DNA of 64,000 nucleotides from Roseovarius arcticus (GTDB lineage Bacteria; Pseudomonadota; Alphaproteobacteria; Rhodobacterales; Rhodobacteraceae): the NCBI RefSeq assembly GCF_006125015.1, contig NZ_SZZN01000001.1:3100001-3164000 (forward strand), read 5' to 3'. The translations under genes and the position numbers were made by a program. Numbering within the stretch: the first letter of the stretch is position 1; every line of letters starts with the position of its first letter. Below, in pieces: positions 1 to 10,334 of the stretch. The notes below the pieces were generated by a model. It ran no database searches and was not told the origin of the DNA. It saw only the letters and a list, made by a program, of their open reading frames with translations.

Positions 1-582
1 CTCCCACAAGAGCAACGCATCAGCAGTTCCGCAGCAAATTCTACGTCATTGAAACCGAAGTACAAGCACAAGCCCAGTGGTTGCCCCGCAAGCTTGTGGC
101 GGATCGCAGATGAATCAACATGGGTATCGACGCAGCAGCCCGGGCAATGCCGATGCGCCATTTCAAATGAGACGGCACCTGCGCGACACCAAGAGTGAGG
201 CACTCGGCAGGCGGAATTTTGCGCATGATTGCGAAGGTGGCCAGACCTACGGAGAGTGCGTTTATCGGCACTTCTCATGCAATCGGCACTTCTCATGCAA
301 TCGGCACTTCTCATGCATTAGAGGACGGTGTGATTTCTCTCGCAACCCCAGCTTAGCAGGCTTGGCTGCACTACGCACCGCCTAACGAGACTTGACTATT
401 CTATAGCGATGACCTCAGTCAAACCCCCCTCCTGACTGGCCCAGTCCAAGGGAACTCAGAACACGTGTTGTACGTATTCCACCTGCGGTCTCACTAGGGT
501 AATGCTATTCGACAATCGCAGTAGACATTGTTACTTAACAACGAGAACAAACGAAAATATCCAGAATAAGAATGAGATTCAA
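1..582. other. Mostly non-coding left edge; possible 3' end of a gene
   Basis: No complete gene is visible. One plus-strand frame is open from the window edge to a TGA at 111-113 and could be the last 36 codons of a gene starting outside the window, but I do not recognise it. The rest holds the short tandem repeat listed separately and the leader of the fucose synthase gene. The other reading frames here show no recognisable protein. Confidence 0.35.
265..317. repeat. 18-bp tandem repeat, about three copies
   Basis: The unit TCGGCACTTCTCATGCAA occurs at 265-282 and 283-300, and again at 301-317 with only the last base changed. The copies are otherwise identical, indicating recent slippage. 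Because the unit is a multiple of three, any reading frame through it stays open, which explains a spurious ORF here. Confidence 0.9.
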
Positions 583-1515
583 ATGTATGATTTGACTGGA
601 AAGCGCGTCTGGGTGTCTGGCCACGGCGGAATGGTCGGCTCGGCACTCGTGCGTCGCCTTGAGCGCGAATCCTGCGAGGTACTGACCTCCGACCGATCCG
701 TCGATTTGCGCGATCCGCGGGCAGTGCGCGAGTGGATGGTAGCCAACAGGCCCGACGCGGTGATCGTTGCGGCGGCAAGGGTCGGCGGCATTATGGCCAA
801 TGATACGCGGCCAGCGGAATTTATTTACGATAACCTGATGATCGGGGCGAATCAGATACACGAGGCACACGCCGCGGGCGTCGAGAAGCTGTTGTTTTTG
901 GGATCGTCTTGTATCTATCCCAAATTCGCCCCTCAGCCAATTCCCGAAGACGCATTGCTCACCGGTCCACTAGAGCCGACCAATCAATGGTATGCGATTG
1001 CAAAGATCGCAGGCATTAAGCTGTGCCAGGCCTACCGGGCGCAGCACGGCGCGGATTTTATTTCTGCCATGCCGACCAACCTCTACGGACCCGGTGATAA
1101 CTACGATCTGACGTCCAGCCATGTCCTGCCCGCGCTTCTTCGCAAGATGCACGAAGCGATGGAGGCGAAACATGCTACCGTCGAGATCTGGGGCTCGGGA
1201 ACGCCGTTGCGCGAGTTCATGCATGTCGACGACTTGGCTGACGCTTGCGTGTTCCTACTACGCAATTATTCGGATGACGCGCATATCAATGTTGGCTCGG
1301 GGATCGAAACGTCCATCCGTGATTTGGCGCAGACGATCGCGAGGGTGGTCGGTTTTGAAGGAAAGTTGCGTTTCGATCAGACAAAGCCTGACGGGACCCC
1401 GCGTAAACTGATGGATAGCTCCCGGCTTCGGCGCCTAGGGTGGACGCCGTCGACTAATCTGCACGATGGGATCGCTGAGGTTTACGAGTCATTTCAAAGT
1501 CAGCAGACCGAGTGA
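583..1515 (+). CDS. fcl: GDP-L-fucose synthase
   Basis: This NAD(P)-dependent short-chain dehydrogenase/epimerase converts GDP-4-keto-6-deoxy-D-mannose to GDP-L-fucose. The 310-residue product has the Rossmann motif GHGGMVG at residues 13-19, the Ser pair at 108-109 (LGSSCIYP), and Tyr137 and Lys141 in WYAIAK. This matches the Ser/Tyr/Lys triad spacing of the E. coli enzyme. I chose the ATG at 583 because the protein starts there like its family; an in-frame start at 502 would add 27 unrelated residues. The substrate would come from Gmd encoded convergently at 5172-6158. It is the first gene of a rightward run with two glycosyltransferases. The family assignment is certain and fucose as product is well supported. 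Confidence 0.95.
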   Translation: MYDLTGKRVWVSGHGGMVGSALVRRLERESCEVLTSDRSVDLRDPRAVREWMVANRPDAVIVAAARVGGIMANDTRPAEFIYDNLMIGANQIHEAHAAGVEKLLFLGSSCIYPKFAPQPIPEDALLTGPLEPTNQWYAIAKIAGIKLCQAYRAQHGADFISAMPTNLYGPGDNYDLTSSHVLPALLRKMHEAMEAKHATVEIWGSGTPLREFMHVDDLADACVFLLRNYSDDAHINVGSGIETSIRDLAQTIARVVGFEGKLRFDQTKPDGTPRKLMDSSRLRRLGWTPSTNLHDGIAEVYESFQSQQTE

Positions 1516-1525
1516 GGTTGATACC

Positions 1526-2998
1526 GTGAGTATTGTACGATCCCTTCGCAAGCGCCTTGTGCGGAATCCTGCCAGCGCGTCCCAAATTACGGCCGCTTTC
1601 AAGCAACATCTTGGGCGCTTGCCAAGTCGAAGAGAAATCGCAAGTTGGCAGCGGAAATGGCTTTCACCCAAGCAATTGGATCGCCGGGTCGAGAGATCGA
1701 CTAAAGGTGCTTATGTCTCTCGCATTCTAAAAGGCGGACTTTTTAACGCTGAATTCTCAGCTAAATTCGTAATGCCCGCGCCAGTCAACAAGCTTTCTGA
1801 TGAGGAGTACGTCAAAACTCTTTACGAGCATATTCTCGGCAGATATCCGAGCCCATCAGATTTGCAAGACACAGCGCTAATGCTTCAATCAGGTGGTTTG
1901 CAACGACATGATCTGATGGCACAGTATTTTGCTGAGCGTGTAGGAGAAGAAATGGATTGGGCGAAAACTGAGAGCGTCAATGACGTAAGCCAGTTCTCTA
2001 TCATGGGTACTGACCGCTCAATGACTGTTAAAAAATGGCGGGCCAAGGCGCGGGTTGGCGGAGCGCCCATCAAACACCATGCGCGTTTCCCGCTGCTACC
2101 TCGCTCATCAGAAGTCGATGTCAGCGTCATCTGCAGTGTTTGGCGAGGTGGCGATTTCATCGAGAAATATCTCGAAAATATCACGTCGCAAAGCATATTC
2201 AATGATCGCTGCGAGTTGATCGTGGTTGATGCCGCCTCTCCAGAGGGCGAAGGCGAGGCCGTGGCGCGCTACGCGGAACGCTTGGGCCACCGCATCGTAT
2301 ATCACCGGCTGCCTTATCGTGCCGGAATCTACGTGGCTTGGAATGTAGGGGTGGGGCTGGCGCGGGGGCATTATCTGACCAACGCCAATCTTGATGATCT
2401 TAGACGCAAGGATTCTCTTGAATTGCAGACGACTACACTCGACGCACTGCCCGATGTCGACGTTGTATATCAAGATTTCTATTATTCCGCTGATCCGGAC
2501 GCTGATTTTGCCAAGATCGCAGGAGCAGGAGTGATCAGTGACCTTCCGATTGTGACGCGCGATGGGTTTTTTAAATTCAATCAGCCGCATAATGCCCCGA
2601 TGTGGCGGTCCTCTTTGCACGACCGGATTGGCATGTTCGACGAGCGTTTACGCTCCGCTGGTGACTATGATTTCTGGATTCGCGCCATCACGGAGGGAGC
2701 GAGATTTTACAAGATTAACGATCCGCACGTGGCCTACTACTACAATCCTGAAGGCATCTCTACGTCGCGGCAGACAACCGGGCTTTTAGAGGCGCGCGAC
2801 ATATTGCGTAGACACGGACGCGCGCTTGTCCCTGAGGCCGCAGCAGAATCTCCAGACAAGTTCCTCGGGCGGCTTGGGTTCGATTTATGGCCAGAACACA
2901 GCGACGGGCTCCCGTTTTCTCGCTATGAAGCCGTGCAGTTGCGTATGCGCCACACGGCTGCGGCGCATGGGCCACGCCAATCCGGAGTGCGGATATGA
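1526..2998 (+). CDS. Family 2 glycosyltransferase with N-terminal DUF4214-like region
   Basis: The product is probably a sugar transferase building a surface polysaccharide. From the GTG at 1526, preceded by a GAGG Shine-Dalgarno, it has 490 residues; an in-frame ATG at 1466 would overlap fcl by 50 bp and seems less likely. Residues about 80-140 contain an LYEHILGRYPSPSDL segment that resembles DUF4214 repeats. A GT-A fold begins near residue 195 (VDVSVICSVW, then ELIVVDAASP) and continues with NANLDD as a candidate metal/nucleotide site and GDYDFWIRA near the acceptor site. The stop codon overlaps the next start (ATGA), so the two transferases are translationally coupled. Donor and acceptor cannot be read from sequence; GDP-fucose or GDP-rhamnose are reasonable guesses from the neighbours. 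Confidence 0.85.
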   Translation: MSIVRSLRKRLVRNPASASQITAAFKQHLGRLPSRREIASWQRKWLSPKQLDRRVERSTKGAYVSRILKGGLFNAEFSAKFVMPAPVNKLSDEEYVKTLYEHILGRYPSPSDLQDTALMLQSGGLQRHDLMAQYFAERVGEEMDWAKTESVNDVSQFSIMGTDRSMTVKKWRAKARVGGAPIKHHARFPLLPRSSEVDVSVICSVWRGGDFIEKYLENITSQSIFNDRCELIVVDAASPEGEGEAVARYAERLGHRIVYHRLPYRAGIYVAWNVGVGLARGHYLTNANLDDLRRKDSLELQTTTLDALPDVDVVYQDFYYSADPDADFAKIAGAGVISDLPIVTRDGFFKFNQPHNAPMWRSSLHDRIGMFDERLRSAGDYDFWIRAITEGARFYKINDPHVAYYYNPEGISTSRQTTGLLEARDILRRHGRALVPEAAAESPDKFLGRLGFDLWPEHSDGLPFSRYEAVQLRMRHTAAAHGPRQSGVRI

Positions 2999-4155
2999 CC
3001 ACAAGAATCCGGCTTGTCTTGGATGGCGTCTTTTTCCAAAGAGCTCAATCAGGTATCGCGAGGGTCTGGCGATCAATATTGCCAATCATTGCACGTCGTA
3101 TGGATGTGATTTTGCTTGACCGTGGAAACTGTCCTCAGATTGAGGGGGTAGAGATGATCCCCTTCGCATCATTTGTCAGTGACAGAGTTCCGCCGAGCGC
3201 CGCCGAATCGGAGGCGCTGGAGGCTATTTGCAAGCAATACGGTGCAGACGTTTTTGCATCAACATACTATAGCACATGCGCCGGCACACCCTCCGTTCAA
3301 CTTGTCTATGACATGATCGCCGAGGTTATGGCCTATGATCTAATCCACCGCGACTGGCAAGAGAAGGATATCGCGATGCTCTATGGGCGGGCGCATATCT
3401 GCATTTCGCACCAGACACGTGACGATCTTCTTCGGTTCTATCCTGAAATTTCACCGGATCGGGTTACCGTCGCGCATTGCGGCATCGAAACGGATGTATT
3501 CAGACCGCGCCCCGCCGCCGAAGTAGACATGTTCCGGCGCGTCCACGATCTTTCTGGTTCCTACCTGATGGTGGTTGGCGCTCGCATGCATGAGGGCGGG
3601 TACAAGAACGGGGCGCATCTCGTAGAGGCGCTCTCAGGAATGGCGCCACGCAAGGATCTTACGGTGCTCTTTGTCGGAGGCGAGCAGGAAATTCCAAAGA
3701 TTCGCATGGGCGGCCGTAAGGTGGAGGCGCGCCGGGTTGTGCTCTCCGATGACGATCTCGCCCGCGCATATTGCGGCGCCGAGGCGCTGGTTTATCCGTC
3801 ACTCTACGAGGGTTTTGGCATGCCTGTCGCCGAGGCGATGGCGTGTGGATGCCCGGTAATCACGACTAACCTTGGCTCACTGGCAGAGGTGGCTGGAGAT
3901 GCTGCGCTGCTCGTATCGGGAACAGACATTGACGAGATGCGCACTGCCCTGTGCGCCGTTCGCGAGCCAGAGGTGCGGGCACGCGCTTTAGTCGCCGGTC
4001 CCGAGCGGGCCCGCGCCTTTCGCTGGGACGCCATGGCCGATCATGTGGCCGACCGCATTGAACAGTTGGCCGAAGAAACACGCGCAGGACAGCATCGAGC
4101 TTTTTTATCAGAATGGGCAGAGCTCCGTCACCTTCAGTCAGAAGTCGACTTCTGA
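2995..4155 (+). CDS. GT4-type glycosyltransferase
   Basis: This 386-residue protein looks like a retaining GT-B glycosyltransferase of the large GT4 (mannosyltransferase-like) family. The C-terminal nucleotide-sugar domain shows the family E-x7-E signature at residues 272-280 (EGFGMPVAE), followed by CGCPVITTNLGSLAEVAGDAA. The linker between domains has SYLMVVGARMHEGGYKNG, where a Lys/Asn-containing loop typical of GT4 sits. The ATG overlaps the stop of the upstream GT2 gene by four bases with GGAG upstream. It probably adds a deoxyhexose or mannose from a GDP donor during O-antigen or capsule assembly, by inference from gmd, fcl and rmd around it. Confidence 0.88.
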   Translation: MTTRIRLVLDGVFFQRAQSGIARVWRSILPIIARRMDVILLDRGNCPQIEGVEMIPFASFVSDRVPPSAAESEALEAICKQYGADVFASTYYSTCAGTPSVQLVYDMIAEVMAYDLIHRDWQEKDIAMLYGRAHICISHQTRDDLLRFYPEISPDRVTVAHCGIETDVFRPRPAAEVDMFRRVHDLSGSYLMVVGARMHEGGYKNGAHLVEALSGMAPRKDLTVLFVGGEQEIPKIRMGGRKVEARRVVLSDDDLARAYCGAEALVYPSLYEGFGMPVAEAMACGCPVITTNLGSLAEVAGDAALLVSGTDIDEMRTALCAVREPEVRARALVAGPERARAFRWDAMADHVADRIEQLAEETRAGQHRAFLSEWAELRHLQSEVDF

Positions 4156-4216
4156 GACAAGCAAATGCGCTCTTGCCATATTCCGCGCCTATCAATCTGA
4201 CCAAGATTAGCTGCGG

Positions 4217-5167
4217 TTAAGTTAATCGCGCTTCCTGGTAGAGAAGCGTTTCATAGAGGGTCTGTTCCAAGCTGAACGCAGGCTTCCATCCTAGATCATG
4301 CACAAGCGCATCGACGCAGCCAACAATACGAGGAAGATCGCTGGAACGTTGCCGTGCGGGATCAGGTGCGACATCGATTTTGATCTCTGCCATCTGAATG
4401 AGGCGATCTAGGATATACTGCATACTAACCGCACGACCGGAAGAAATATTGTAAATCGCCCCGGAATGAAGATCGTCCACCTTCGCAATCAAGGCTGTAT
4501 AGGCAGCCACCACATCCCGAACATCTAAAAAATCTCGCTCTGCTTCGAGATTACCTACCTGAATAACAGGAGGCTGCTGTCCTCGTTTGATACGCGCTAT
4601 CTTGGCGGAAAATGCGGGAATTACAAAATCTTCGGTTTGACCCGGTCCAGCATGATTAAATGGTCGCAACCTGAGGCATTTCAATCCCTGTCCAGCCAGA
4701 ACGCCTATGGCCAAGTCGCCTGCGGCTTTTGTCATGGCATAGGTGTCGATCGGGTCTAGCCTCGCAGCTTCATCCACAGGCGGGCCTTTCAGCGCAGTAC
4801 GCCCGTATATCAAACCTGAACTTACGTGAAACAGCCAACAATCTGGCGATTCTTTCAGCAACATACGCCCAAGGCGGTCCGGCGCCAGCGCATGTAATTC
4901 CCAAGCAAGCTCTGGATCGCGGCTTGCTTCACTCGGTGCGGCAATCCCGACGAGGTTAATGATAAGTGTCGGCCTCTCGCGTCGGACGACCGCGCGGACG
5001 GCCTCTATATCTCGAATATCCAACGCTAACGTCGTAGAATCTCGGGGACTGCGGGTGCTATTCAGAATCCGTGCATTTGCTCCGAACTTTGCGGACAGTG
5101 CAGTGCGCAGATGGGCCCCGACAAAGCCGCCGCCACCTAGTACAAGAATGCACGGATCTCCGGTCAT
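4217..5167 (-). CDS. rmd: NAD-dependent epimerase/dehydratase, probably GDP-4-keto-6-deoxy-D-mannose reductase
   Basis: This is a 316-residue extended short-chain dehydrogenase. The N-terminus carries the dinucleotide motif GGGGFVG, the middle has VSSGLIYG, and Tyr/Lys of the catalytic YxxxK appear in DTYAMTK. It begins four bases after gmd on the same strand, so the two are co-transcribed. That pairing is the usual arrangement for Rmd, which reduces the Gmd product to GDP-D-rhamnose. The family is certain; the exact substrate is inferred from context, and another 4-keto-sugar reductase or a UDP-sugar epimerase cannot be excluded. It ends 62 bp from the oppositely directed glycosyltransferase gene. 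Confidence 0.78.
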   Translation of the reverse strand: MTGDPCILVLGGGGFVGAHLRTALSAKFGANARILNSTRSPRDSTTLALDIRDIEAVRAVVRRERPTLIINLVGIAAPSEASRDPELAWELHALAPDRLGRMLLKESPDCWLFHVSSGLIYGRTALKGPPVDEAARLDPIDTYAMTKAAGDLAIGVLAGQGLKCLRLRPFNHAGPGQTEDFVIPAFSAKIARIKRGQQPPVIQVGNLEAERDFLDVRDVVAAYTALIAKVDDLHSGAIYNISSGRAVSMQYILDRLIQMAEIKIDVAPDPARQRSSDLPRIVGCVDALVHDLGWKPAFSLEQTLYETLLYQEARLT

Positions 5168-5171
5168 CCGT

Positions 5172-6671
<1,500 letters not shown>

Positions 6672-7586
6672 TTAACACTTCCACCATCGTTCAGGCATGG
6701 AAATATCCTCGTAAGCTTCAACATTCTTTCTATCCAGATGATGGGGAAGACTTAGCTTCGAACCATTTCTCAATTTTTCCACATAGTCGTTACGTACAAA
6801 AGTAACCTCGGTAACTCTTGGGAACTCCCATTCGCCACTTGAAAATATGCCGCAACAGTTATTCGGATGCACATGGCAAACTGTAAAGTTCTTGTATATC
6901 TTCTCAAATATACTGGAAAACATTTGGAAGAAATGCTCGTCTCCCATCTGCCCCAAGTCGTGGAACTCTATAGCCATTACAGAAAATCTCTTTAAGGTTT
7001 CATCCGATTCAAAAGTAAGGACATCATATTCTCCGCCTTCAATATCCATCTGTAGGATCAATTCCCTCTCATCACCCTTCAGGCTGGTATCCACCCAAGA
7101 GCTGAGCGTAATGAAGTCATCCTCATCGCGATTTCCAAGAAATTTCTTACTAAAGGAAAAGTTGGGGTCAGAAATTGGCGCGCAATCTACGCTTGCGTCG
7201 GCCATGAAACTTTTTATGCCGTACTTCTTGGATAGATGGTCTTCAAAATCTGACGTGTCGCTGACGCCAGGACTAAAGCAATGACTTATGCCATCAAGAA
7301 TATCAGGAACCAGATAGCCACCATCACCCTCGCCTCCAATGCGAATCAAATCGACCGAAACGAAGTGATTTCTAAACCGTGTCAGAAATCGATTTGCATT
7401 GCTGCAATCCACGGGCTTTTCCATAATTGCATCTTGTTTCTCAAGATTTTTGACTTGCGCCTCAAGACTTTCGACTTGCGCCTCAAGAATCTTGACTTGC
7501 GCCTCAACCACAACAGATGTCTCCTCTGTATCCTTAAGCAAAGTACGCTTAATCATCCTCCGTAGACCCATTTTTAAATCCCTCAC
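6672..7586 (-). CDS. FkbM-family methyltransferase-like protein with N-terminal coiled coil
   Basis: The 304-residue product matches FkbM-type SAM-dependent methyltransferases, which often O-methylate sugars in surface glycans. Family-like segments are IGGEGDGGYLVP, CFSPGVSDTSDFE, and ILQMDIEGGEYDVL, with the last the acidic SAM-domain strand. Residues about 25-52 are a coiled coil built from almost identical heptads (EAQVKxLEAQVxSLEAQV), encoded by 21-bp tandem DNA repeats. A shorter start at 7571 (MGLRR) is possible. The gene is clearly AT-richer than gmd or the formate genes, and stands alone in a non-coding stretch, suggesting acquisition by transfer. The target is unknown; a glycan made by the adjacent sugar genes is the best guess. 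Confidence 0.75.
   Translation of the reverse strand: MRDLKMGLRRMIKRTLLKDTEETSVVVEAQVKILEAQVESLEAQVKNLEKQDAIMEKPVDCSNANRFLTRFRNHFVSVDLIRIGGEGDGGYLVPDILDGISHCFSPGVSDTSDFEDHLSKKYGIKSFMADASVDCAPISDPNFSFSKKFLGNRDEDDFITLSSWVDTSLKGDERELILQMDIEGGEYDVLTFESDETLKRFSVMAIEFHDLGQMGDEHFFQMFSSIFEKIYKNFTVCHVHPNNCCGIFSSGEWEFPRVTEVTFVRNDYVEKLRNGSKLSLPHHLDRKNVEAYEDISMPERWWKC
7441..7510 (-). repeat. 21-bp tandem repeats encoding coiled-coil heptads
   Basis: The plus strand shows CTTGCGCCTCAAGA-type units repeated about three times at 21 bp intervals (near 7452, 7473 and 7494). Read on the minus strand each copy encodes one seven-residue EAQVxxL heptad, so copy-number change would lengthen or shorten the coiled coil by exactly two helical turns without shifting frame. 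Confidence 0.85.
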
Positions 7587-8331
7587 TTTATCTAAATATT
7601 CTTTTTGACATTTCCAAACTAAAATGCCCTCTACGTAAATTTCGCGCTAATTCAAACCCAAAGACCATAGCAGCGCAATGTACACCTTCGAACCCCGTCA
7701 GTATGGTGAGCATCGTAGCGCCTAACGCAGCGAGCAAATCAAATTAACTTGTTGCAGGTATCGTGGACTTTTCTCCATGTTCTCTACTCGTATTGCACAA
7801 GGCTTAGTTTGCCGCTAGTTGACTGCCAGATCGTCGTGGGCGCGTCACAGCTTAAGTGCCACTCCTTTGATTGTACATTCTGCCGCGAACGGTTTCTACT
7901 GCTTTGTCCGAGGTGATCATCGATGCAGCACCGGAACAATCTGGACATGGCCGCGCAACTAAGTAAATCAGCCACCGGCAAACATGGTGCGGTTCATTGC
8001 CAGCCAATAACGCGCTGTGAGAACAAATACGTGGCAACAAAGAGGTACGACCAACCGTCATAGGCTTATTCTTAACGTGATGTCTGTTGCCCAAACCATA
8101 TCTGGGAGACCGGCTTCAAACTTTCGGTCCAACGTGTTGTCAGCAACCGCAGTTGGCTTGCCGCCACCTCATCCCTTTTGAACTCACCCGCAAACCGATT
8201 TTACGATGTCATCTGCGCATATTCTTGGATCCAAAATTACCAAACAAAGGTTCTAAAATTCTCAGGGCATCTCATACAAAACATTTCAGTTTTTCCATAG
8301 AATACCCGGCCCGAGCAGGTTCTGAACTGCT
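7587..8331. other. 745 bp gap with no recognisable gene
   Basis: Short open frames exist on both strands (minus 7784-7981 and 7852-8094, plus 8087-8335) but overlap one another, lack good ribosome sites and resemble nothing I know. The DNA is relatively AT-rich and probably contains decayed genes. A small GC hairpin (GAGCAG/CTGCTC, 8313-8332) overlaps the end of the formate operon but lacks a U tract. Confidence 0.5.
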
Positions 8332-8463
8332 CTAGTTGTCGATCCTGACATTGCCCGGCGACGCCCAGGCTGCCTTGGCTGAGAAATCGCTGGCCGCCAG
8401 TATCAAGTTCACTCCGACCGTGATCGCCGCAAGTGCGACCAATGCTAACAAAAACGCCCTCAT
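8332..8463 (-). CDS. 43-residue membrane peptide at the end of the formate dehydrogenase operon
   Basis: The peptide begins MRAFLLALVALAAITVG, a single hydrophobic helix that may be a signal anchor, and ends with a short polar tail (SPGNVRIDN). Its ATG at 8463 lies one base past the TAA of the cytochrome b subunit gene, with AGGAAG just upstream inside that gene, so the two are almost certainly co-translated. A longer start at 8616 would overlap the cytochrome gene for 150 bp in another frame and is unlikely. No function is known to me; position suggests a small stabilising subunit or assembly peptide of the membrane-bound formate dehydrogenase. Confidence 0.6.
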   Translation of the reverse strand: MRAFLLALVALAAITVGVNLILAASDFSAKAAWASPGNVRIDN

Positions 8464-8464
8464 C

Positions 8465-9649
8465 TTACGCTTCCTTACTCCGGTGCACTTCTGCTTCCTG
8501 CACTTCTTCGACCCAGAGACTATGGTGTTCGCGTGCCCATTGTTCTTCGACTTCCCCGGTGCCCATAGCCTCAAAAGCGCCCTCCATACCCACCGAACCA
8601 ATGTAGATGTGGGCAAAGATTATGGCGGTTAGGACGAGGCTGACAATGGCGTGCCATAGCTGTGCATATTGCATCTCTTCCTGTGGTGAGAGCGGATAGG
8701 GAAGCGGGTCCGATCCGAAAAGGCCGGTCACTCCCCAGTTATTCAGCTTTGCAAAAGTCGCGCCAAACATGTTGAATTCAAAAGGGAACAGTAGGGAAAG
8801 CCCCGATGCGGAGATTGACGTGCCCAGTATTATCACCGACCAGAAAATTATCTTCTGACCCGCGTTGAACTTTTCGGCGGGGGGATGGCCACTGCCAATG
8901 ATGCCGCCGCCCTTGGCGAGCCATACCAGATCGGTGCGGTTGGGAATGTTGTGAGCAACCCAGAAGGCAAAGATGATGACGAGCGCAATCATGAACGCCC
9001 AAGAGACGTTATTGTGTAGCCATTTCGTGCCAATCGCGAGGGTCGAGAAGGCGTCATGGCCGAATGCCGGTATCAGTACCTTGCGCCCAAACAGGGAAAC
9101 CAGGCCGGTCAGACCAAGGATGATAAACGAACTCGCCAACAGCCAATGGCCAAACCGCTCTAGCCCGCTGAAGCGTGTAAGTGTGCGGCCGGTTTTCTCA
9201 CCTTGAATGCGGATGCGTCCGCGGATCAGGTAAAATAGCGCCAGCAGCAGTAATGTGCCGCCCAAGAGGGCCGCGCCGTAAATCAACAGTGGTCCTTCGC
9301 GGAATTTTAGCCACCACATCCCGCCGTCTTGGATAAGTGTCGTCACTGCAGGCCCGCGTGACTGGGTGGTTACGTCCGCCGTATCGTAGCGCATGCCGCG
9401 CCATTGGTCAGAGTCAGATTGGCCACCGCGCGTGCCAAGCGGCGCTGTGATCGGGGCGGCGGCCTCAGCATCGCCGGTTTCCGCGCGCCGGAATTCGTCG
9501 TCCACCTTTTGCTGGGATTGCCTGCGCATGATATCGTCCAGCGTCTGCGCGCCGCCAGTCTCAGCGCGCGGGTTGGCCACGCTCTCTTGCGCTAAGGCCG
9601 GAGTCAGCAAGCCGCAAACAATGACGAAAACTGCGAAGAAGCGGAGCAT
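8465..9649 (-). CDS. Formate dehydrogenase gamma subunit (cytochrome b)
   Basis: This 394-residue inner-membrane subunit carries electrons from the Fe-S subunit to quinone through b hemes. It has a cleavable signal peptide (about 1-20, ending LTPALAQ), an unusually long polar periplasmic region to about residue 115, and then four or five membrane helices starting near LLIYGAALLGG. Candidate heme histidines occur in RFGHWLLA, TKWLHNNV, QLWHAIVS and FAHIYIGS, as expected for the FdnI/FdoI family. The start at 9649 follows AAGGATTG. The E. coli subunits are only a little over 200 residues, so the N-terminal extension is the main oddity, but it is common in alphaproteobacterial versions. It lies 78 bp after the Fe-S subunit gene. 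Confidence 0.94.
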   Translation of the reverse strand: MLRFFAVFVIVCGLLTPALAQESVANPRAETGGAQTLDDIMRRQSQQKVDDEFRRAETGDAEAAAPITAPLGTRGGQSDSDQWRGMRYDTADVTTQSRGPAVTTLIQDGGMWWLKFREGPLLIYGAALLGGTLLLLALFYLIRGRIRIQGEKTGRTLTRFSGLERFGHWLLASSFIILGLTGLVSLFGRKVLIPAFGHDAFSTLAIGTKWLHNNVSWAFMIALVIIFAFWVAHNIPNRTDLVWLAKGGGIIGSGHPPAEKFNAGQKIIFWSVIILGTSISASGLSLLFPFEFNMFGATFAKLNNWGVTGLFGSDPLPYPLSPQEEMQYAQLWHAIVSLVLTAIIFAHIYIGSVGMEGAFEAMGTGEVEEQWAREHHSLWVEEVQEAEVHRSKEA

Positions 9650-9727
9650 CCGGGCAATCCTTTATAGTGTCGAAAAAGGCGAACGGCGCATTGAGCGCCG
9701 CTCGGCTAAGTTGCGCGGGAGCAGATG

Positions 9728-10321
9728 TCAGCCGCCCTTTTGGCCGTAGGCCGTACCCCAACCCCAAGCGCCTGCGCCAAAGCCACGGGCGACGATACGC
9801 TCACGGTAGATGCTGGAGACGTCATCACCATCACCCGCCAGCAAGGCCTTGGTCGAACACATTTCAGCACAGATCGGCAGCTTGCCCTCGGCGATCCGGT
9901 TGCGACCGTATTTGGCAAATTCGGCAGCCGAATTGTTTTCCTCGGGGCCGCCAGCGCAGAAGGTGCATTTGTCCATCTTGCCGCGCGACCCGAAATTGCC
10001 CGCTTGCGGATATTGCGGCGCGCCGAATGGGCACGCGTAAAAGCAATAGCCGCAGCCGATGCACAGGTCCTTTGAGTGCAGGACGATCCCATCTTCGGTC
10101 TGGTAGAAGCAATCGACCGGACAGACCGCCATGCATGGCGCGTCCGAGCAGTGCATGCACGCCACCGAAATCGAGCGCTCGCCCGGTTTGCCGTCGTCGA
10201 TCGTGACCACCTTGCGCCGATTGATGCCCCAAGGTATCTCGTGTTCGTTTTTGCAGGCGGTGACGCACGCATTGCATTCGATGCAGCGTTCAGCGTCGCA
10301 GAGAAACTTTGCTCTAGCCAT
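9728..10321 (-). CDS. fdh3B: Formate dehydrogenase beta subunit, four [4Fe-4S] ferredoxin
   Basis: The 197-residue iron-sulfur subunit passes electrons from the catalytic subunit to the cytochrome. Sixteen cysteines form four cluster sets: C13/16/19/23, C55/58/63/67, C87/90/93/97 and C119/122/151/155. Unlike E. coli FdnH/FdoH it ends soon after the last cluster, in a Gly-rich tail, with no C-terminal membrane helix. This matches the short FDH3-type beta subunit. The ATG follows GAGGAGATCA, and the gene is 13 bp from the catalytic subunit stop. It should ride with the alpha subunit through the Tat pathway because it has no signal of its own. Confidence 0.95.
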   Translation of the reverse strand: MARAKFLCDAERCIECNACVTACKNEHEIPWGINRRKVVTIDDGKPGERSISVACMHCSDAPCMAVCPVDCFYQTEDGIVLHSKDLCIGCGYCFYACPFGAPQYPQAGNFGSRGKMDKCTFCAGGPEENNSAAEFAKYGRNRIAEGKLPICAEMCSTKALLAGDGDDVSSIYRERIVARGFGAGAWGWGTAYGQKGG

Positions 10322-10334
10322 GATTGATCTCCTC

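Noticed and set aside
77..385. Plus-strand open frame with repeated HFSCN units
   Set aside because: The repeats come from an 18-bp DNA repeat that cannot produce stops; the rest has no ribosome site or recognisable sequence.
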